A stretch of DNA of 64,000 nucleotides from Mycobacterium sp. 852002-10029_SCH5224772 (GTDB taxonomy: Bacteria > Actinomycetota > Actinomycetes > Mycobacteriales > Mycobacteriaceae), in NCBI RefSeq assembly GCF_001667315.1, contig NZ_LZHT01000089.1, positions 27,027-91,026 on the forward strand, in the 5' to 3' direction. A program made the position numbers and the translations under genes. This document shows positions 22,350-32,972 of this stretch, piece by piece. Position 1 is the first letter of the stretch; each line of letters starts with the position of its first letter. The notes beneath the pieces were generated by a model. That model was not told where the DNA came from, did not search any database, and saw only the letters and a list, made by a program, of their open reading frames with translations.

Positions 22350-23720
22350 TTAGTCCAGCGGCGACATCTCCTGCAGCATCGTCGGAATGAGCTCGCTGAC
22401 CGTCGGGTGGATGTGCATGGTGCGTGAGAGCGTGGTGTAGGGCGCCTTGGCGGACATGACGTCCAGGATGCAGTGAATCGCCTCATCGCCGCCGACCCCG
22501 AAGACCGCGGCCCCCAGGATCTCCTGGGTATCGGTGTCGACCACGACTTTCATGAAGCCTTGCGTCTCACCCTTTTCCACTGCCCGGCCGACTCTGGTCA
22601 TCGGCCGTTTGCCGACCAGCGCCTTGCGTCCCGACGCGCGGACCTGATCGACGCTCAGGCCGGCACGCCCCAGCGGCGGGTCGATGTAGAGCGCATAGGT
22701 GGCGATGCGGTCACTCACCCGGCGCGGATCACCGTCAAGCAGATTCGCGGCGACGATCTCGAAATCGTTGTACGAGGTGTGGGTGAATGCGCTCTTGCCG
22801 TTGCAGTCGCCCATCGCCCAGATGTGATCGACGCTGGTCTTGAGCTGGTCATCGACCACGATGTAGCCACCGGTGTCGGTCTGCACACCGGCGGCCTGCA
22901 GGTCCAGGTCGTCGGTGTTGGGGCGCCGGCCCACCGCCAGCAGCAGATGACTCCCCCGGATCGCGGTGGCTCCGTCGCGGGGGGTGAGCTCAAATCCATT
23001 GTCGATCTTGGTGACTCGCACGGCGTCGGCGCCGACGATGATGTCGATGCCCTCGGCCCGCAAGATGTCTTCGATGGTGGCCGAGACGTCCTCGTCTTCG
23101 CCGGACACCAGCCGCGGGCCGCGCTCCACGACCGTCACCTTGGCCCCGAAGCGCCGGTACATCTGCGCGAACTCCACTGCGATGAAGCCGCCCCCCACGA
23201 TAACGAGATGTGTTGGCAGCGTGTCGAGTTCGAGGATCGACACGTTGGTGAGGAACTCGACCTCGTCCAGGCCGGGGAAGTCGGGCACCACGGCACGACC
23301 GCCCACGTTGAGGAAGACGCGGTCGGCGTGCAGCACGTCCTCACCGACCCGCACGGTGTGCGGGTCGGTGAAGCGGGCGTGACCGCGATAGACGGTGCAG
23401 CCGTCCATGCCCGCGAGCCAATCTTCGACACCCTTGCGATCGCCCAGCATGATCTGGTCCTTGCGGGCCTTGACTTTCGCCATGTCGACGCTGACCTGTC
23501 CGGTGCCCACGCCGAAGTCCGCGCCGCGCCGCGCGAGGTGCGCGGCGTGCGCGGAGGCCACCAGCGTCTTGGTCGGGATGCACCCGTTGTTGACGCAGGT
23601 GCCGCCGATCAGTTTGCGTTCGACGATCGCGACACGCTGCCCGGCCGCCGTCAGCCGCCCCGCCAAGGGCGGGCCGGCCTGACCCGCACCCACGATGACG
23701 GCGTCGAAATGTTCTGTCAC
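22350..23720 (-). CDS. MerA-like FAD-dependent pyridine nucleotide-disulfide oxidoreductase
   Basis: This 456-residue flavoprotein has the FAD motif (VIVGAGQAGPPLA), a redox-active disulfide CVNNGC (Cys42, Cys47), an NAD(P)H motif VIVGGGFIAVEFAQ and a C-terminal dimer motif HIHPTVSEL with the catalytic His. It resembles the mercuric reductase/lipoamide dehydrogenase group. It has no N-terminal heavy-metal domain and no C-terminal Cys pair, so mercury reduction is doubtful. It starts at GTG overlapping the stop of the upstream membrane gene by four bases, so the two are coupled. Confidence 0.85.
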   Translation of the reverse strand: MTEHFDAVIVGAGQAGPPLAGRLTAAGQRVAIVERKLIGGTCVNNGCIPTKTLVASAHAAHLARRGADFGVGTGQVSVDMAKVKARKDQIMLGDRKGVEDWLAGMDGCTVYRGHARFTDPHTVRVGEDVLHADRVFLNVGGRAVVPDFPGLDEVEFLTNVSILELDTLPTHLVIVGGGFIAVEFAQMYRRFGAKVTVVERGPRLVSGEDEDVSATIEDILRAEGIDIIVGADAVRVTKIDNGFELTPRDGATAIRGSHLLLAVGRRPNTDDLDLQAAGVQTDTGGYIVVDDQLKTSVDHIWAMGDCNGKSAFTHTSYNDFEIVAANLLDGDPRRVSDRIATYALYIDPPLGRAGLSVDQVRASGRKALVGKRPMTRVGRAVEKGETQGFMKVVVDTDTQEILGAAVFGVGGDEAIHCILDVMSAKAPYTTLSRTMHIHPTVSELIPTMLQEMSPLD

Positions 23721-24235
23721 TTAACCGCCGTCAGCAGATACTCCGTCAGCACGTGGCCCGTCACCGCCACAACGACGATTCCCCCGACGATCGCGACCGC
23801 GTCCTCGAGCAGCGCGATCGGCAGGTCCCTACCCGCCACCGCGGCCAGCCGCTTGCGCGCCTGATAGCCGCCGAGGGTGCCGAGCACCGCGCCGATGACA
23901 CCGGCACCGAGGGCGGTGAAGGTCCAGTGCGGCCAGGCGCCCAGCGCCGCGCCGGCGAGGCCGCCCATGACGATGCGGGCCGCGAAAATCGGTGCCGCCG
24001 TTCGGGGCGGGGTCTTGGGCAGCTTGTCGTTGATCAATTCGCCGACGGCGAGGACGGTGAAGGCGACCACCGCGATGATGCTGGCCATCCAGGATGCCCA
24101 CGTGCCATGCAGGTCGATCCAACCAAGGAGAGCGGGGGCCGCGGCCCAGGCGACCACGGCGGGCGCCGTCAGCGAACGCAACCCGGCAACGACACCAATC
24201 AACAAAGCCAGCAACAGAACAAGCGCGTGTGTCAC
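23717..24235 (-). CDS. DUF4126 family membrane protein
   Basis: This 172-residue protein has four or five hydrophobic helices: residues 3-30 with GVVAGLRSLTAPAVVAWAA, about 45-65, 88-110, 115-130 and a last one near the C-terminus. The Gly/Ala-rich first helix and the segment GGYQARKRL fit DUF4126. It corresponds to Rv2120c. The function is unknown. It is the first gene of a two-gene unit with the flavoprotein (four-base overlap), and it follows hisG at a 119-bp distance. Confidence 0.8.
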   Translation of the reverse strand: MTHALVLLLALLIGVVAGLRSLTAPAVVAWAAAPALLGWIDLHGTWASWMASIIAVVAFTVLAVGELINDKLPKTPPRTAAPIFAARIVMGGLAGAALGAWPHWTFTALGAGVIGAVLGTLGGYQARKRLAAVAGRDLPIALLEDAVAIVGGIVVVAVTGHVLTEYLLTAVK

Positions 24236-24354
24236 GAAGACCTCCTGGAGGACGAAACAGCCGGCGAGCCTTTCAGGGACGGCCCATACGCCAACCCGGG
24301 CAGTCCCCCGAGCCGGACGCTAACACAGCCGCGGCGTTCGCACCGGGTGTGCAA

Positions 24355-25493
<1,139 letters not shown>

Positions 25494-25540
25494 GCGGCGG
25501 CCAGCAAAGTCACGGCGGTTTCGGTCGGCGGCGATCGCGT

Positions 25541-26143
25541 TCAGCCGAACCCGGCGAGGGTAAGCCGCAGCGCTTCTTCCAATTGCTCGTGAAACGGCGG
25601 GCTTTCGGCGATGTCCGAGCTCAGCCATCCGTCGAGGACGAATTGCACTGTGGCCAAACTGGTGTGGACCAGCAAGGCCGGTCGAATATCGACCATCGCA
25701 TCGACACCCATCCGGTGGGCGACTTGCTCGATCAGGTTGCCGTGATCGGTCTCGCTGACCAGCACGGATTTGGTCAACAGGTGGGGCGCGGTGGCGACGG
25801 CGTGACGCCAGGTATCGAGGTTGTCAACCGTGCTGACGTCCCGGGCGTGCGTGACGAACAGTTGAATGAGCGATTCGACCGGCGACTCGTGCGGCGGTCT
25901 CGCGCTGTAGGAACCCACGATCTCGGCGGCCGCTTCCCGGACGGGATCGACCAGCAGGCCCTCCTTGGTCGGCGCGTACCGGAAATACGTGCTGATCGAA
26001 ATCCCGGCGGCTTCGGCAATGTCCTCGGTCGTCACGGCGCCGAATCCGCGTTCTGCGAAAAGCTGGTGCGCGGTTTGCTGGATCTGCGAGAGCAGTTCGG
26101 CCCGACGTCGGTCCCGCAACGAGCGGATGTTTGCTGAGGGCAT
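25541..26143 (-). CDS. TetR-family regulator divergent from the mce operon
   Basis: This 200-residue TetR repressor has the N-terminal helix-turn-helix ([41 protein letters not shown]) spanning residues about 15-58 and an all-helical ligand-binding domain. The ATG at 26141-26143 has GAAGGTGAAGG in front and is preferred to a TTG ten codons upstream. It is transcribed away from yrbEA across about 305 bp. A role as local repressor of the mce genes is inferred from this layout, and the ligand is unknown. Confidence 0.87.
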   Translation of the reverse strand: MPSANIRSLRDRRRAELLSQIQQTAHQLFAERGFGAVTTEDIAEAAGISISTYFRYAPTKEGLLVDPVREAAAEIVGSYSARPPHESPVESLIQLFVTHARDVSTVDNLDTWRHAVATAPHLLTKSVLVSETDHGNLIEQVAHRMGVDAMVDIRPALLVHTSLATVQFVLDGWLSSDIAESPPFHEQLEEALRLTLAGFG

Positions 26144-26217
26144 GCCTTCACCTTCGCCAATCCGACATTCCAACTCGGGCGGAAACCGTCCATCGACGAG
26201 TTCAGATGAGTGACTCT

Positions 26218-26264
26218 ACACTATTGAAAGTCCCTATCAAGTACGTTAGTGTGATGCAGCACAC
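26218..26264. promoter_or_regulatory. Inverted repeats in the TetR/mce divergent region
   Basis: GTGTG, six bases, CACAC lies at 26249-26264, and the wider pair ACACTA/TAGTGT at 26218-26252. They lie between the TetR start and the mce operon, where an autoregulatory operator is expected. The remainder of 26144-26448 shows no gene; a TAATAT at about 26306 could be a -10 element for the mce operon. Confidence 0.35.
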
Positions 26265-26448
26265 AGCATTGAACTGCGAAGTCGTGGGAGCTGTCGACCC
26301 AGTTTTAATATGATCGTGTCCGATGGCCGCCCAACGTCTTCTGCTCGGCACTCATGCTTAGGGGTGGGGAGAGGGCCGATGAAAGCGGTAGTTGGTACGC
26401 GATGACCTGTGCCATGTGTTTGCTGGATGGGGCGCAGGTCGCGCCGCT

Positions 26449-27291
26449 ATGACGACGACACAACTTGACGGCGTTGTCGCCGTCCGGAACTGGTCCGTCG
26501 GGTACGTCAAACGTCACCCGGTCGCCTCACTGACGACAGTCGGCGAACAGTTCGTCCTGGGCGTGCGCACCGTCCAATATTTCTTCTTCGACCTGATCAC
26601 CGGGCGATTCCAGTGGCACGAATTCGTCCGGCAGGGCGCGTTCATGGCCGGCACCGCCGTGTTGCCGACGATCCTGGTCTCGCTGCCGATCAGCGTCACC
26701 CTGTCCATCCAGTTCGCACTGCTGGCCGGTCAGGTCGGTGCCACCTCGCTGGCCGGCGCGGCCAGCGGACTCGCGGTCATCCGACAGGGTGCGTCGTTGG
26801 TGGCGGCGGTCCTCATGGCATCGGCGGTCGGATCGGCCATCACCGCCGATCTGGGTTCGCGCACCATGCGCGAAGAAACCGACGCGATGGAGGTGATGGG
26901 TGTCTCGGTGATCCGGCGCCTGGTCGTCCCCCGCTTCGCCGCGGCCGTGATGATCGGGGTGGCCCTCACCGGCGTCGTGTGCTTCGCCGGATTTTTCGCG
27001 AGCTACATGTTCAACGTGTATTTCCAGAACGGCGCGCCGGGCAGTTTCGTGTCGACGTTCGCGTCGTTCGCGACGACCGGTGACATGGTTCTGGCGCTGC
27101 TGAAGGCCATCGTGTTCGGCGCCATCGTGGCCATCGTGTCAAGCCAAAAAGGCTTGTCCACCAAGGGCGGGCCGACGGGCGTCGCGAACTCGGTGAATGC
27201 CGCTGTCGTCGAGGCGATCCTGCTGCTGATGATCGTCAACATCGCCATCAGCCAGCTCTACATCTTGCTGTCGCCCAGGACGGGGCTCTGA
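26449..27291 (+). CDS. YrbE/MlaE-type permease, first subunit of mce operon
   Basis: This 280-residue integral membrane permease is part of the Mce lipid transporter, together with the next gene and an MceG-type ATPase encoded elsewhere. Family marks include the amphipathic N-terminus, five to six membrane helices, and EETDAMEVMGVSVIRRLVVPR, the coupling-helix motif for the ATPase. The ATG at 26449 is preferred to an upstream in-frame start at 26392 because of homologous N-termini. The second permease gene follows one base after its stop. Confidence 0.92.
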   Translation: MTTTQLDGVVAVRNWSVGYVKRHPVASLTTVGEQFVLGVRTVQYFFFDLITGRFQWHEFVRQGAFMAGTAVLPTILVSLPISVTLSIQFALLAGQVGATSLAGAASGLAVIRQGASLVAAVLMASAVGSAITADLGSRTMREETDAMEVMGVSVIRRLVVPRFAAAVMIGVALTGVVCFAGFFASYMFNVYFQNGAPGSFVSTFASFATTGDMVLALLKAIVFGAIVAIVSSQKGLSTKGGPTGVANSVNAAVVEAILLLMIVNIAISQLYILLSPRTGL

Positions 27292-27292
27292 C

Positions 27293-28156
27293 GTGACGGC
27301 CTCGGCGTATGAGCCCTTTGCACCGATTTCGACGCCGCTTGTCCGGCTCTACCGCCGGGGCAAAGTGCCGATCATCCGGCTCGGCCATCTGCTGGTCTTC
27401 TTCGTCCGGGCGGCGGTCGCCGTGCCGCTCGCCGTGCGCCAGTACGGCGGCGAATTTTTGCGGCTGCTGTCCAACATCACCTGGGGGAACGGCTCGATCG
27501 TGGTGGGGGGCGGTACCGCCGGTGTGGCCGTCGTCCTCGGCATGACCGTCGGCGCGCTGGTCGGGATCGAGGGTTATAACTTCCTGGACCTGCTCGGCCT
27601 GGGACCCGCCACCGGCTTCGTCTCCTCGCTGGTCAACACCCGCGAGCTGGCTCCGCTGATGGCCTCGCTCGCGTTCGCCATGCAGGGCGGCTGCCGCTTC
27701 ACCGCGCAGCTGGGATCCATGCGTATCGCCGAGGAGATCGACGCGCTGGAGTCGATCGCGATCCGCCCGATCCCCTACCTGGTGACCACCCGGCTGATCG
27801 CCTCGGTGGTGGCGATCGTCCCGCTGTACGCGGCCTGCCTGGCGATCGGGTACCTGAGCACGCAAGTGGTGGTGGGGATCGGCAGTGGCGGTTCGACCGG
27901 GTCCTACCTGCACTACTTCACGCTGATGCTGGCCGGCCAGGACATCGTCTACTCGTTGATCAAGGCCGTCATCTTCGTGTGGATTGCGTCCACGATCCAG
28001 TGCTACTACGGGTTTTACGCGACCGGCGGTCCCGAAGGCGTCGGGGTCGCCGCGGGGCACGGCATGCGGGCCAGCATCACCGTGGTGATCATCGTGAACA
28101 TGCTGCTCACCATGGCGCTGTGGGGCGTCGACTCCGGCGCAAGGTTTGGCGGGTAG
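27293..28156 (+). CDS. YrbE/MlaE-type permease, second subunit of mce operon
   Basis: This 287-residue permease pairs with the preceding YrbEA-type protein. The coupling motif EEIDALESIAIRPIPYLVTTR is clear, and the C-terminal membrane part is typical (TVVIIVNMLLTMALWG). It starts at GTG (27293), one base after the previous stop, and mceA begins 23 bp after its own stop. It is expected in the inner membrane, moving lipid substrates with the MceA-F complex. Confidence 0.92.
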   Translation: MTASAYEPFAPISTPLVRLYRRGKVPIIRLGHLLVFFVRAAVAVPLAVRQYGGEFLRLLSNITWGNGSIVVGGGTAGVAVVLGMTVGALVGIEGYNFLDLLGLGPATGFVSSLVNTRELAPLMASLAFAMQGGCRFTAQLGSMRIAEEIDALESIAIRPIPYLVTTRLIASVVAIVPLYAACLAIGYLSTQVVVGIGSGGSTGSYLHYFTLMLAGQDIVYSLIKAVIFVWIASTIQCYYGFYATGGPEGVGVAAGHGMRASITVVIIVNMLLTMALWGVDSGARFGG

Positions 28157-28179
28157 GCCCATGGCTAGGTCGGTGGACG

Positions 28180-29736
28180 ATGCCCCATTCCCTTGAGCTG
28201 GACGGACGCGGCCCCTCCGACCGCCAGCTGTTCAGCATCGGCATCGCGGTCGTGGTGGTCAGCGCCCTGATCACCGCCGCGATGTTGGTCAAATCCACTG
28301 GCAGGCTGAACGATTACGTGCGGGTGGTTGCCGATCTGGTCAACGTGGGCGATGGCCTTCCGCAGAAATCGGACGTCAAATATCACGGCGTGCTTGTCGG
28401 GATGGTCAACGACGTCATCCCGGCGGCGCATGGCAAACCCAACTATGTCCACATCGATCTCAAAGAGGAATACGCCAAGTCGATTCCGGCCGCCGTGACC
28501 GCACGGGTGGTGCCGAGCAACGTGTTCGCCGTGTCGTCGGTTCAGTTGGTGGGCAACGGCCCGGGGGCGAAAATCCGCCAGGGCGCGCATATTCCGGAGG
28601 ACAAGCGGCTGCCGACCGTCTTGTTCCAAACCACGGTGAGCAAGTTGCGCGACCTGCTGGCCGCCGCGGGGCGCGGCCGTGACGACAGGTCCGTGGGGAT
28701 CTTGGCCGCCCTGGGTGCGGCCACCGACCACCGCCGCGTCAGCCTGCTCAACGCCGGCGCGCAATTGAATCGCCTTCTCGACCAGCTCAATTCGATTGTC
28801 AGCACCGACACCGGCCCGTCGACAGTGTCCGCGCTCCTGGATGCGACGACCGGGCTCGCGCAGACCACGCCGGATCTCCTCGACGCGTTGCATCAGGCCG
28901 TCGAGCCGATGCAAACCTTCGCCGAGACGCGTGGGCAGCTCACCTCACTGTTGTCGGGCGCCGACGACACGGTCGGCACGACGCGCCAGTCGTTCGACAA
29001 CCACATCGACCAACTCATCCGGATCACCACCGATTTCACGCCGGTGCTCGGTGTGTTGGCGCAGAAGTCGAACAACTTCGTGCCCGCGGTCACCAAATTG
29101 GACAACCTGGCCAACCAGTTCATGGAGCAGGTCTGGAACCCGGAGAAAAATCTGGGCAACATGCACGCGATGCTGACGTTCACGCCCAGTTCCACCTACA
29201 CACGCGCCGACTGTCCTCATTACGGCGAGTTGAAGGGACCCAGCTGTTTTACCGCCCCGCTGATTCCGGTGCGGCCCGATCTGCCCGAGGTGCTGCTGCC
29301 GCAGAACTATCATCCGCCCAAGGATCTGGCGCCGCCGCCGGGCACCGTGATCGGGCCGGACGGCAACCTGGTTGCGGTAGGTCCGCCGCTGATCAACCCG
29401 AATCCCAATTTGACCGATCCCAATCCCCCGCTGGCCCCTGGGATTACGCCGTCGCCGCCCGTACCCGGGACCGCGAATCCCGACAATCCGTCGCCGGGGG
29501 CGCCGGCGACACCACAACCGCACCAACCGTGGGTCGCGCCTGTGGCGCCCAAGGCGCCGTGGATTCCGCAGGCCGCGTTTGGGGGGAACGTGGGACCCGT
29601 TGGGAGCCAATACGAACGAAACCTGTTGGGCGTGATCACCGGAACGCCGGCCACGCCGGCCACCGAGCTGTTGCTCGGTCCGGTCGCCCGTGGAAGCACG
29701 GTGTCGCTTGCCCATCCGCCCGGGGAGGCCAAATGA
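28180..29736 (+). CDS. Mce protein, MceA position
   Basis: This 518-residue protein has one N-terminal membrane helix (residues 17-38), an MlaD/MCE domain (about 45-125), a long helical MCE-associated region to about 330, and a Pro/Asn-rich tail of about 120 residues with PNPNLTDPNPP. MceA-F subunits form a hetero-hexameric tunnel across the periplasm. The ATG at 28180 is the only plausible start. It overlaps mceB by four bases (ATGA). Confidence 0.9.
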   Translation: MPHSLELDGRGPSDRQLFSIGIAVVVVSALITAAMLVKSTGRLNDYVRVVADLVNVGDGLPQKSDVKYHGVLVGMVNDVIPAAHGKPNYVHIDLKEEYAKSIPAAVTARVVPSNVFAVSSVQLVGNGPGAKIRQGAHIPEDKRLPTVLFQTTVSKLRDLLAAAGRGRDDRSVGILAALGAATDHRRVSLLNAGAQLNRLLDQLNSIVSTDTGPSTVSALLDATTGLAQTTPDLLDALHQAVEPMQTFAETRGQLTSLLSGADDTVGTTRQSFDNHIDQLIRITTDFTPVLGVLAQKSNNFVPAVTKLDNLANQFMEQVWNPEKNLGNMHAMLTFTPSSTYTRADCPHYGELKGPSCFTAPLIPVRPDLPEVLLPQNYHPPKDLAPPPGTVIGPDGNLVAVGPPLINPNPNLTDPNPPLAPGITPSPPVPGTANPDNPSPGAPATPQPHQPWVAPVAPKAPWIPQAAFGGNVGPVGSQYERNLLGVITGTPATPATELLLGPVARGSTVSLAHPPGEAK

Positions 29737-30788
29737 AGTTTCGAGGCCCGCTCATCGCGTTGGTCCTGTTCATGGTCGTCTCGTTGACGCTGACGTGGCT
29801 GGTGTATGTGAGCCTGCGGCGTGACGTGGCCGGCGACACGGCCCGGTATTCGGCGGTGTTCACTGACGTCTACGGGCTTCGCGAGGGTGACGACGTCCGC
29901 ATGGCCGGGGTGCGCGTGGGCCGCGTCGAAAAGGTCGAGCTGGACGGGAAATTGGCGAAGGTCTCGTTCGTGGTGCAGTCCGAACAGCGGTTGTTCGGAA
30001 ACACCCTGGCGTCGGTTACCTACCAGAACATCGTCGGCCAGCGTTACCTCGGACTGTCTTTGGGCAAGGGAGGCAGCCCGCAGCTGCTCACGCCCGGCAG
30101 CACCATTCCGCTGGAACGCACCGAGCCGTCTTTCGACGTCACCACGCTGCTCAACGGCTACGAACCGTTGTTCAGCCTGCTGAACCCCCACGACGCCGAC
30201 AACCTCACCAAGGGCATCATCGCGTCGCTGCAAGGCGACACGTCGTCGCTGGCCACGCTGGTCGGCCAGACTTCCACGCTCACAGAAACATTCGCGGGTA
30301 GGGATCAGGCCCTTGGCAGCGTGATCACCAACCTCAACAAGGTGGTGGGAAATCTCGCGGCGCAGAACGACGACCTCGACGGGGTCATCACCCAGACCCG
30401 CAGCGTCGTCGGCGAGCTCGACCGGCGGCGCCCCGACCTGGTCGCCTCGGTGGGGTCGCTGGCGCGGGTGAGCGGCCGACTGTCGACCTCGGCGACCGAC
30501 GTGTATCCGGCGCTGCGCGAATTCATCGATCGCCAGCCCGGTGTCGCCAGACACATCATGGACGTCGAACCGCAGGTGGCGTTCTTCGGTGACAACATTC
30601 CGCTGCTGCTGAAGGGACTTGTCCGGGTCGGCAATCAGGGCGCCTACGGCAACGCCTATGTGTGCGACGTGAACTTCTTGGGGTTCTTCCCCGGGCTCAA
30701 CGATGTCGTGCCGATCATCATCAATGCCGCGACACCGGGAAACAGGGCGTGGCACACCCCGCGATGCAGGAGCACGGTCGATGGCTGA
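29733..30788 (+). CDS. Mce protein, MceB position
   Basis: This 351-residue subunit has a membrane helix at 7-28, an MCE domain at about 38-115 (YSAVFTDVYGLREGDDVRMAGVRVGRV), and a helical region with heptad-like spacing. Two Cys near the C-terminus (YVCDVN and PRCRS) could form a disulfide, as in other MceB proteins. The start overlaps the mceA stop, and the mceC ATG lies eight bases inside its 3' end. Confidence 0.9.
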   Translation: MKFRGPLIALVLFMVVSLTLTWLVYVSLRRDVAGDTARYSAVFTDVYGLREGDDVRMAGVRVGRVEKVELDGKLAKVSFVVQSEQRLFGNTLASVTYQNIVGQRYLGLSLGKGGSPQLLTPGSTIPLERTEPSFDVTTLLNGYEPLFSLLNPHDADNLTKGIIASLQGDTSSLATLVGQTSTLTETFAGRDQALGSVITNLNKVVGNLAAQNDDLDGVITQTRSVVGELDRRRPDLVASVGSLARVSGRLSTSATDVYPALREFIDRQPGVARHIMDVEPQVAFFGDNIPLLLKGLVRVGNQGAYGNAYVCDVNFLGFFPGLNDVVPIIINAATPGNRAWHTPRCRSTVDG

Positions 30789-31836
30789 CCAGTCTGTGCG
30801 GCGGCGGATTTCGGGGATGAGGCAGCGTCCGCTGGAAAGTTACAACACGACGTGGCTTGGGTTCATTGCCGTCGCGGTGGTCGCGGTGGTGATCGGAGTC
30901 ATGCTGGTGGTGCACGCGGTCGGAGCCGGATATCGGCATTACACCGCGGAGTTTCTGCAAGCGGCCTCGTTGCGGGCCGGTAACCCGATCGTGGTCGCCG
31001 GCATCCCGGTGGGCAACGTCACGAGCATGAAGCTCGTCGGCGACCACGTCGAGGCGGGGCTGAAGGTTCGGGACAACATCGCGCTGGGCAAGGACTCCCG
31101 TGCGCGGATCAAGGTCACCACGATCCTGGGTTCGCGCTACCTGGCGCTGGAGCCCAACGGCCCGGCGCACCTGCCCAACAACACCTTCGACCTGGCGCAC
31201 ACCGAGGTGCCCTACGACCTGCAGGCCGCGCTGCAGGACGCCACCACCACTTTCGAGCAGGTCGACTCCGACAGGTTCGCGCAGTCGCTTGCGGTGCTCG
31301 GCAAACAGCTCGAGGGCCTGCCCGCGGTTGTGCCGCAGGCGATTACGAATATCAACACACTGTCGTCGATCATCGCGGTGCGTCGTGACCAGCTGGGACA
31401 GCTGCTGCGCAGCACCGAGCAGGTGACGAACACGCTGCGCCGCCAGCAGGCCGGCATCGGCAATCTGGTCAACCAGGGCCAAGATCTGCTGGGCCAATTC
31501 GTCGCGCGGCGCGCCGTTTTCCACACGATGATGCAATCCCTCACGAGTCTCGTCGACACCATGAGCCAGGTCGTGGTCAACGACCGGGCGGGTCTGGATT
31601 CGCTGATCAAGGACATGCGTGACTTCACCAACCTGATGTCCGCGCACGACGACCTGCTGCACAGCATGCTACAGATCAGCCCGATCTTCTTCCGCGAGGC
31701 TGCCAACCTCACGGGTGAAGGCAACGCGGTCAACTTCAACGCCCCCAACGTTCCGTTGATCGACTCGTGGATGTGCGCGATCAGCGGCCGTGCCAAGCAA
31801 TTCGGCATGATCCAGTACTTCAAGGACTGCAAGTGA
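30781..31836 (+). CDS. Mce protein, MceC position
   Basis: This 351-residue subunit has a membrane helix around residues 25-48 and an MCE domain (TAEFLQAASLRAGNPIVVAGIPVGNV), followed by a long helical region. The C-terminus ends in a WMCAISGRAKQFGMIQYFKDCK segment carrying two Cys. It is shorter than many MceC proteins and lacks a long Pro-rich tail. It overlaps mceB by eight bases and mceD by four (GTGA). Confidence 0.9.
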   Translation: MADQSVRRRISGMRQRPLESYNTTWLGFIAVAVVAVVIGVMLVVHAVGAGYRHYTAEFLQAASLRAGNPIVVAGIPVGNVTSMKLVGDHVEAGLKVRDNIALGKDSRARIKVTTILGSRYLALEPNGPAHLPNNTFDLAHTEVPYDLQAALQDATTTFEQVDSDRFAQSLAVLGKQLEGLPAVVPQAITNINTLSSIIAVRRDQLGQLLRSTEQVTNTLRRQQAGIGNLVNQGQDLLGQFVARRAVFHTMMQSLTSLVDTMSQVVVNDRAGLDSLIKDMRDFTNLMSAHDDLLHSMLQISPIFFREAANLTGEGNAVNFNAPNVPLIDSWMCAISGRAKQFGMIQYFKDCK

Positions 31837-32972
31837 AAGGCGCCTCGAGCCGGGCCGGGGCCACACTCGCCGTCAAGGTCGTGGCCGTCGTCGCCGCCGT
31901 CGCGGCAGTCGCTGCGGTGGTCGGCATCGGTTGGTGGTTCCTGCGCTCCGACGAGGGCACGATCACCGTGACCGCCCAATTCGACAGCGCCTCAGGACTT
32001 TACGAAGGCAACGTGGTGGCGGTGCTGGGCATGCCGGTAGGCACTGTCACCAAGATCAACCCCAAGGGGGGCTACGTCGAAGTCGACTTCACCGTCGACC
32101 GCCACGTCAAGGTTCCCGCCGCCGCGCAGGCCGTGACGGTGTCGACCTCGATCCTCACCGACCGGCAGATCGAACTCACGCCGCCCTATCACGATGGGCC
32201 GACTCTGCAGAACCACGACACCATCGGGTTGCCCCGGACGAAGACGCCCGTCGAATTCAGCAGCGTGCTCAACGTGTTGGACAAGGTGACGAAGTCGCTC
32301 GAGGGCGACGGGCACGGCGGCGGACCGATCGCCGATGTGCTCAATGGCGGCACCGCGGTGGTCAACGGCAACGGCGAGAAGATCAAAGCCGCTCTCGGTG
32401 AGCTGTCCAAGGCGCTGCGCCTGTCCAGTGACGGCGGCGCAACGACCCGCGAGCAGATCACCTCGATCGTCAACAACATCAGCACGCTGTTCGACGCCGT
32501 CGCCGCCAACGACACGAAATTGCGCGAATTCGCCTCCACCATCCACCAAGTCAGCCAGATCATGGCGGACGAGGACCTGGGCAGCGGCAGCACCGGACGC
32601 AAGCTCGACCACCTGATCCAGCGGGCCGGCGACCTGCTCGACGCCAACCGCGACAACGTCAAGCAGGTCGTCGGCAACGGCAACACCGCGCTGAAGACGG
32701 TGGCCGACCAGCGGCGCGACCTGGCAGAACTCCTGGACCTGGCCCCGCTGCTCGCCGACAACGCCTACAACATGATCGACCGGGCCAACGGCGCGGTGCG
32801 GGCCCGCTTCCTCACGGACCGCTTGATTTTCGACAGCCAGTACACCAAGGAGATCTGCAACCTGATGGGTCTTCGGCAACTGGGCTGCAGCACCGGGACC
32901 ATCCAGGACTTCGGCCCTGATTTCGGGCTGACCTATGTGCTCGACGGTATGGCCGCCATGGGGCAGAAATGA
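31833..32972 (+). CDS. Mce protein, MceD position
   Basis: This 379-residue subunit starts at a GTG overlapping the mceC stop. It has an Ala/Val-rich membrane helix at 12-37, an MCE domain (VTAQFDSASGLYEGNVVAVLGMPVG) and helical repeats up to about 330. The C-terminal ICNLMGLRQLGCS segment has a Cys pair. The mceE start overlaps its stop by four bases. Confidence 0.9.
   Translation: MKGASSRAGATLAVKVVAVVAAVAAVAAVVGIGWWFLRSDEGTITVTAQFDSASGLYEGNVVAVLGMPVGTVTKINPKGGYVEVDFTVDRHVKVPAAAQAVTVSTSILTDRQIELTPPYHDGPTLQNHDTIGLPRTKTPVEFSSVLNVLDKVTKSLEGDGHGGGPIADVLNGGTAVVNGNGEKIKAALGELSKALRLSSDGGATTREQITSIVNNISTLFDAVAANDTKLREFASTIHQVSQIMADEDLGSGSTGRKLDHLIQRAGDLLDANRDNVKQVVGNGNTALKTVADQRRDLAELLDLAPLLADNAYNMIDRANGAVRARFLTDRLIFDSQYTKEICNLMGLRQLGCSTGTIQDFGPDFGLTYVLDGMAAMGQK

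Noticed and set aside
22350..23720. True mercuric reductase
   Set aside because: It lacks the N-terminal heavy-metal domain and the C-terminal cysteine pair, and there are no mer genes nearby.
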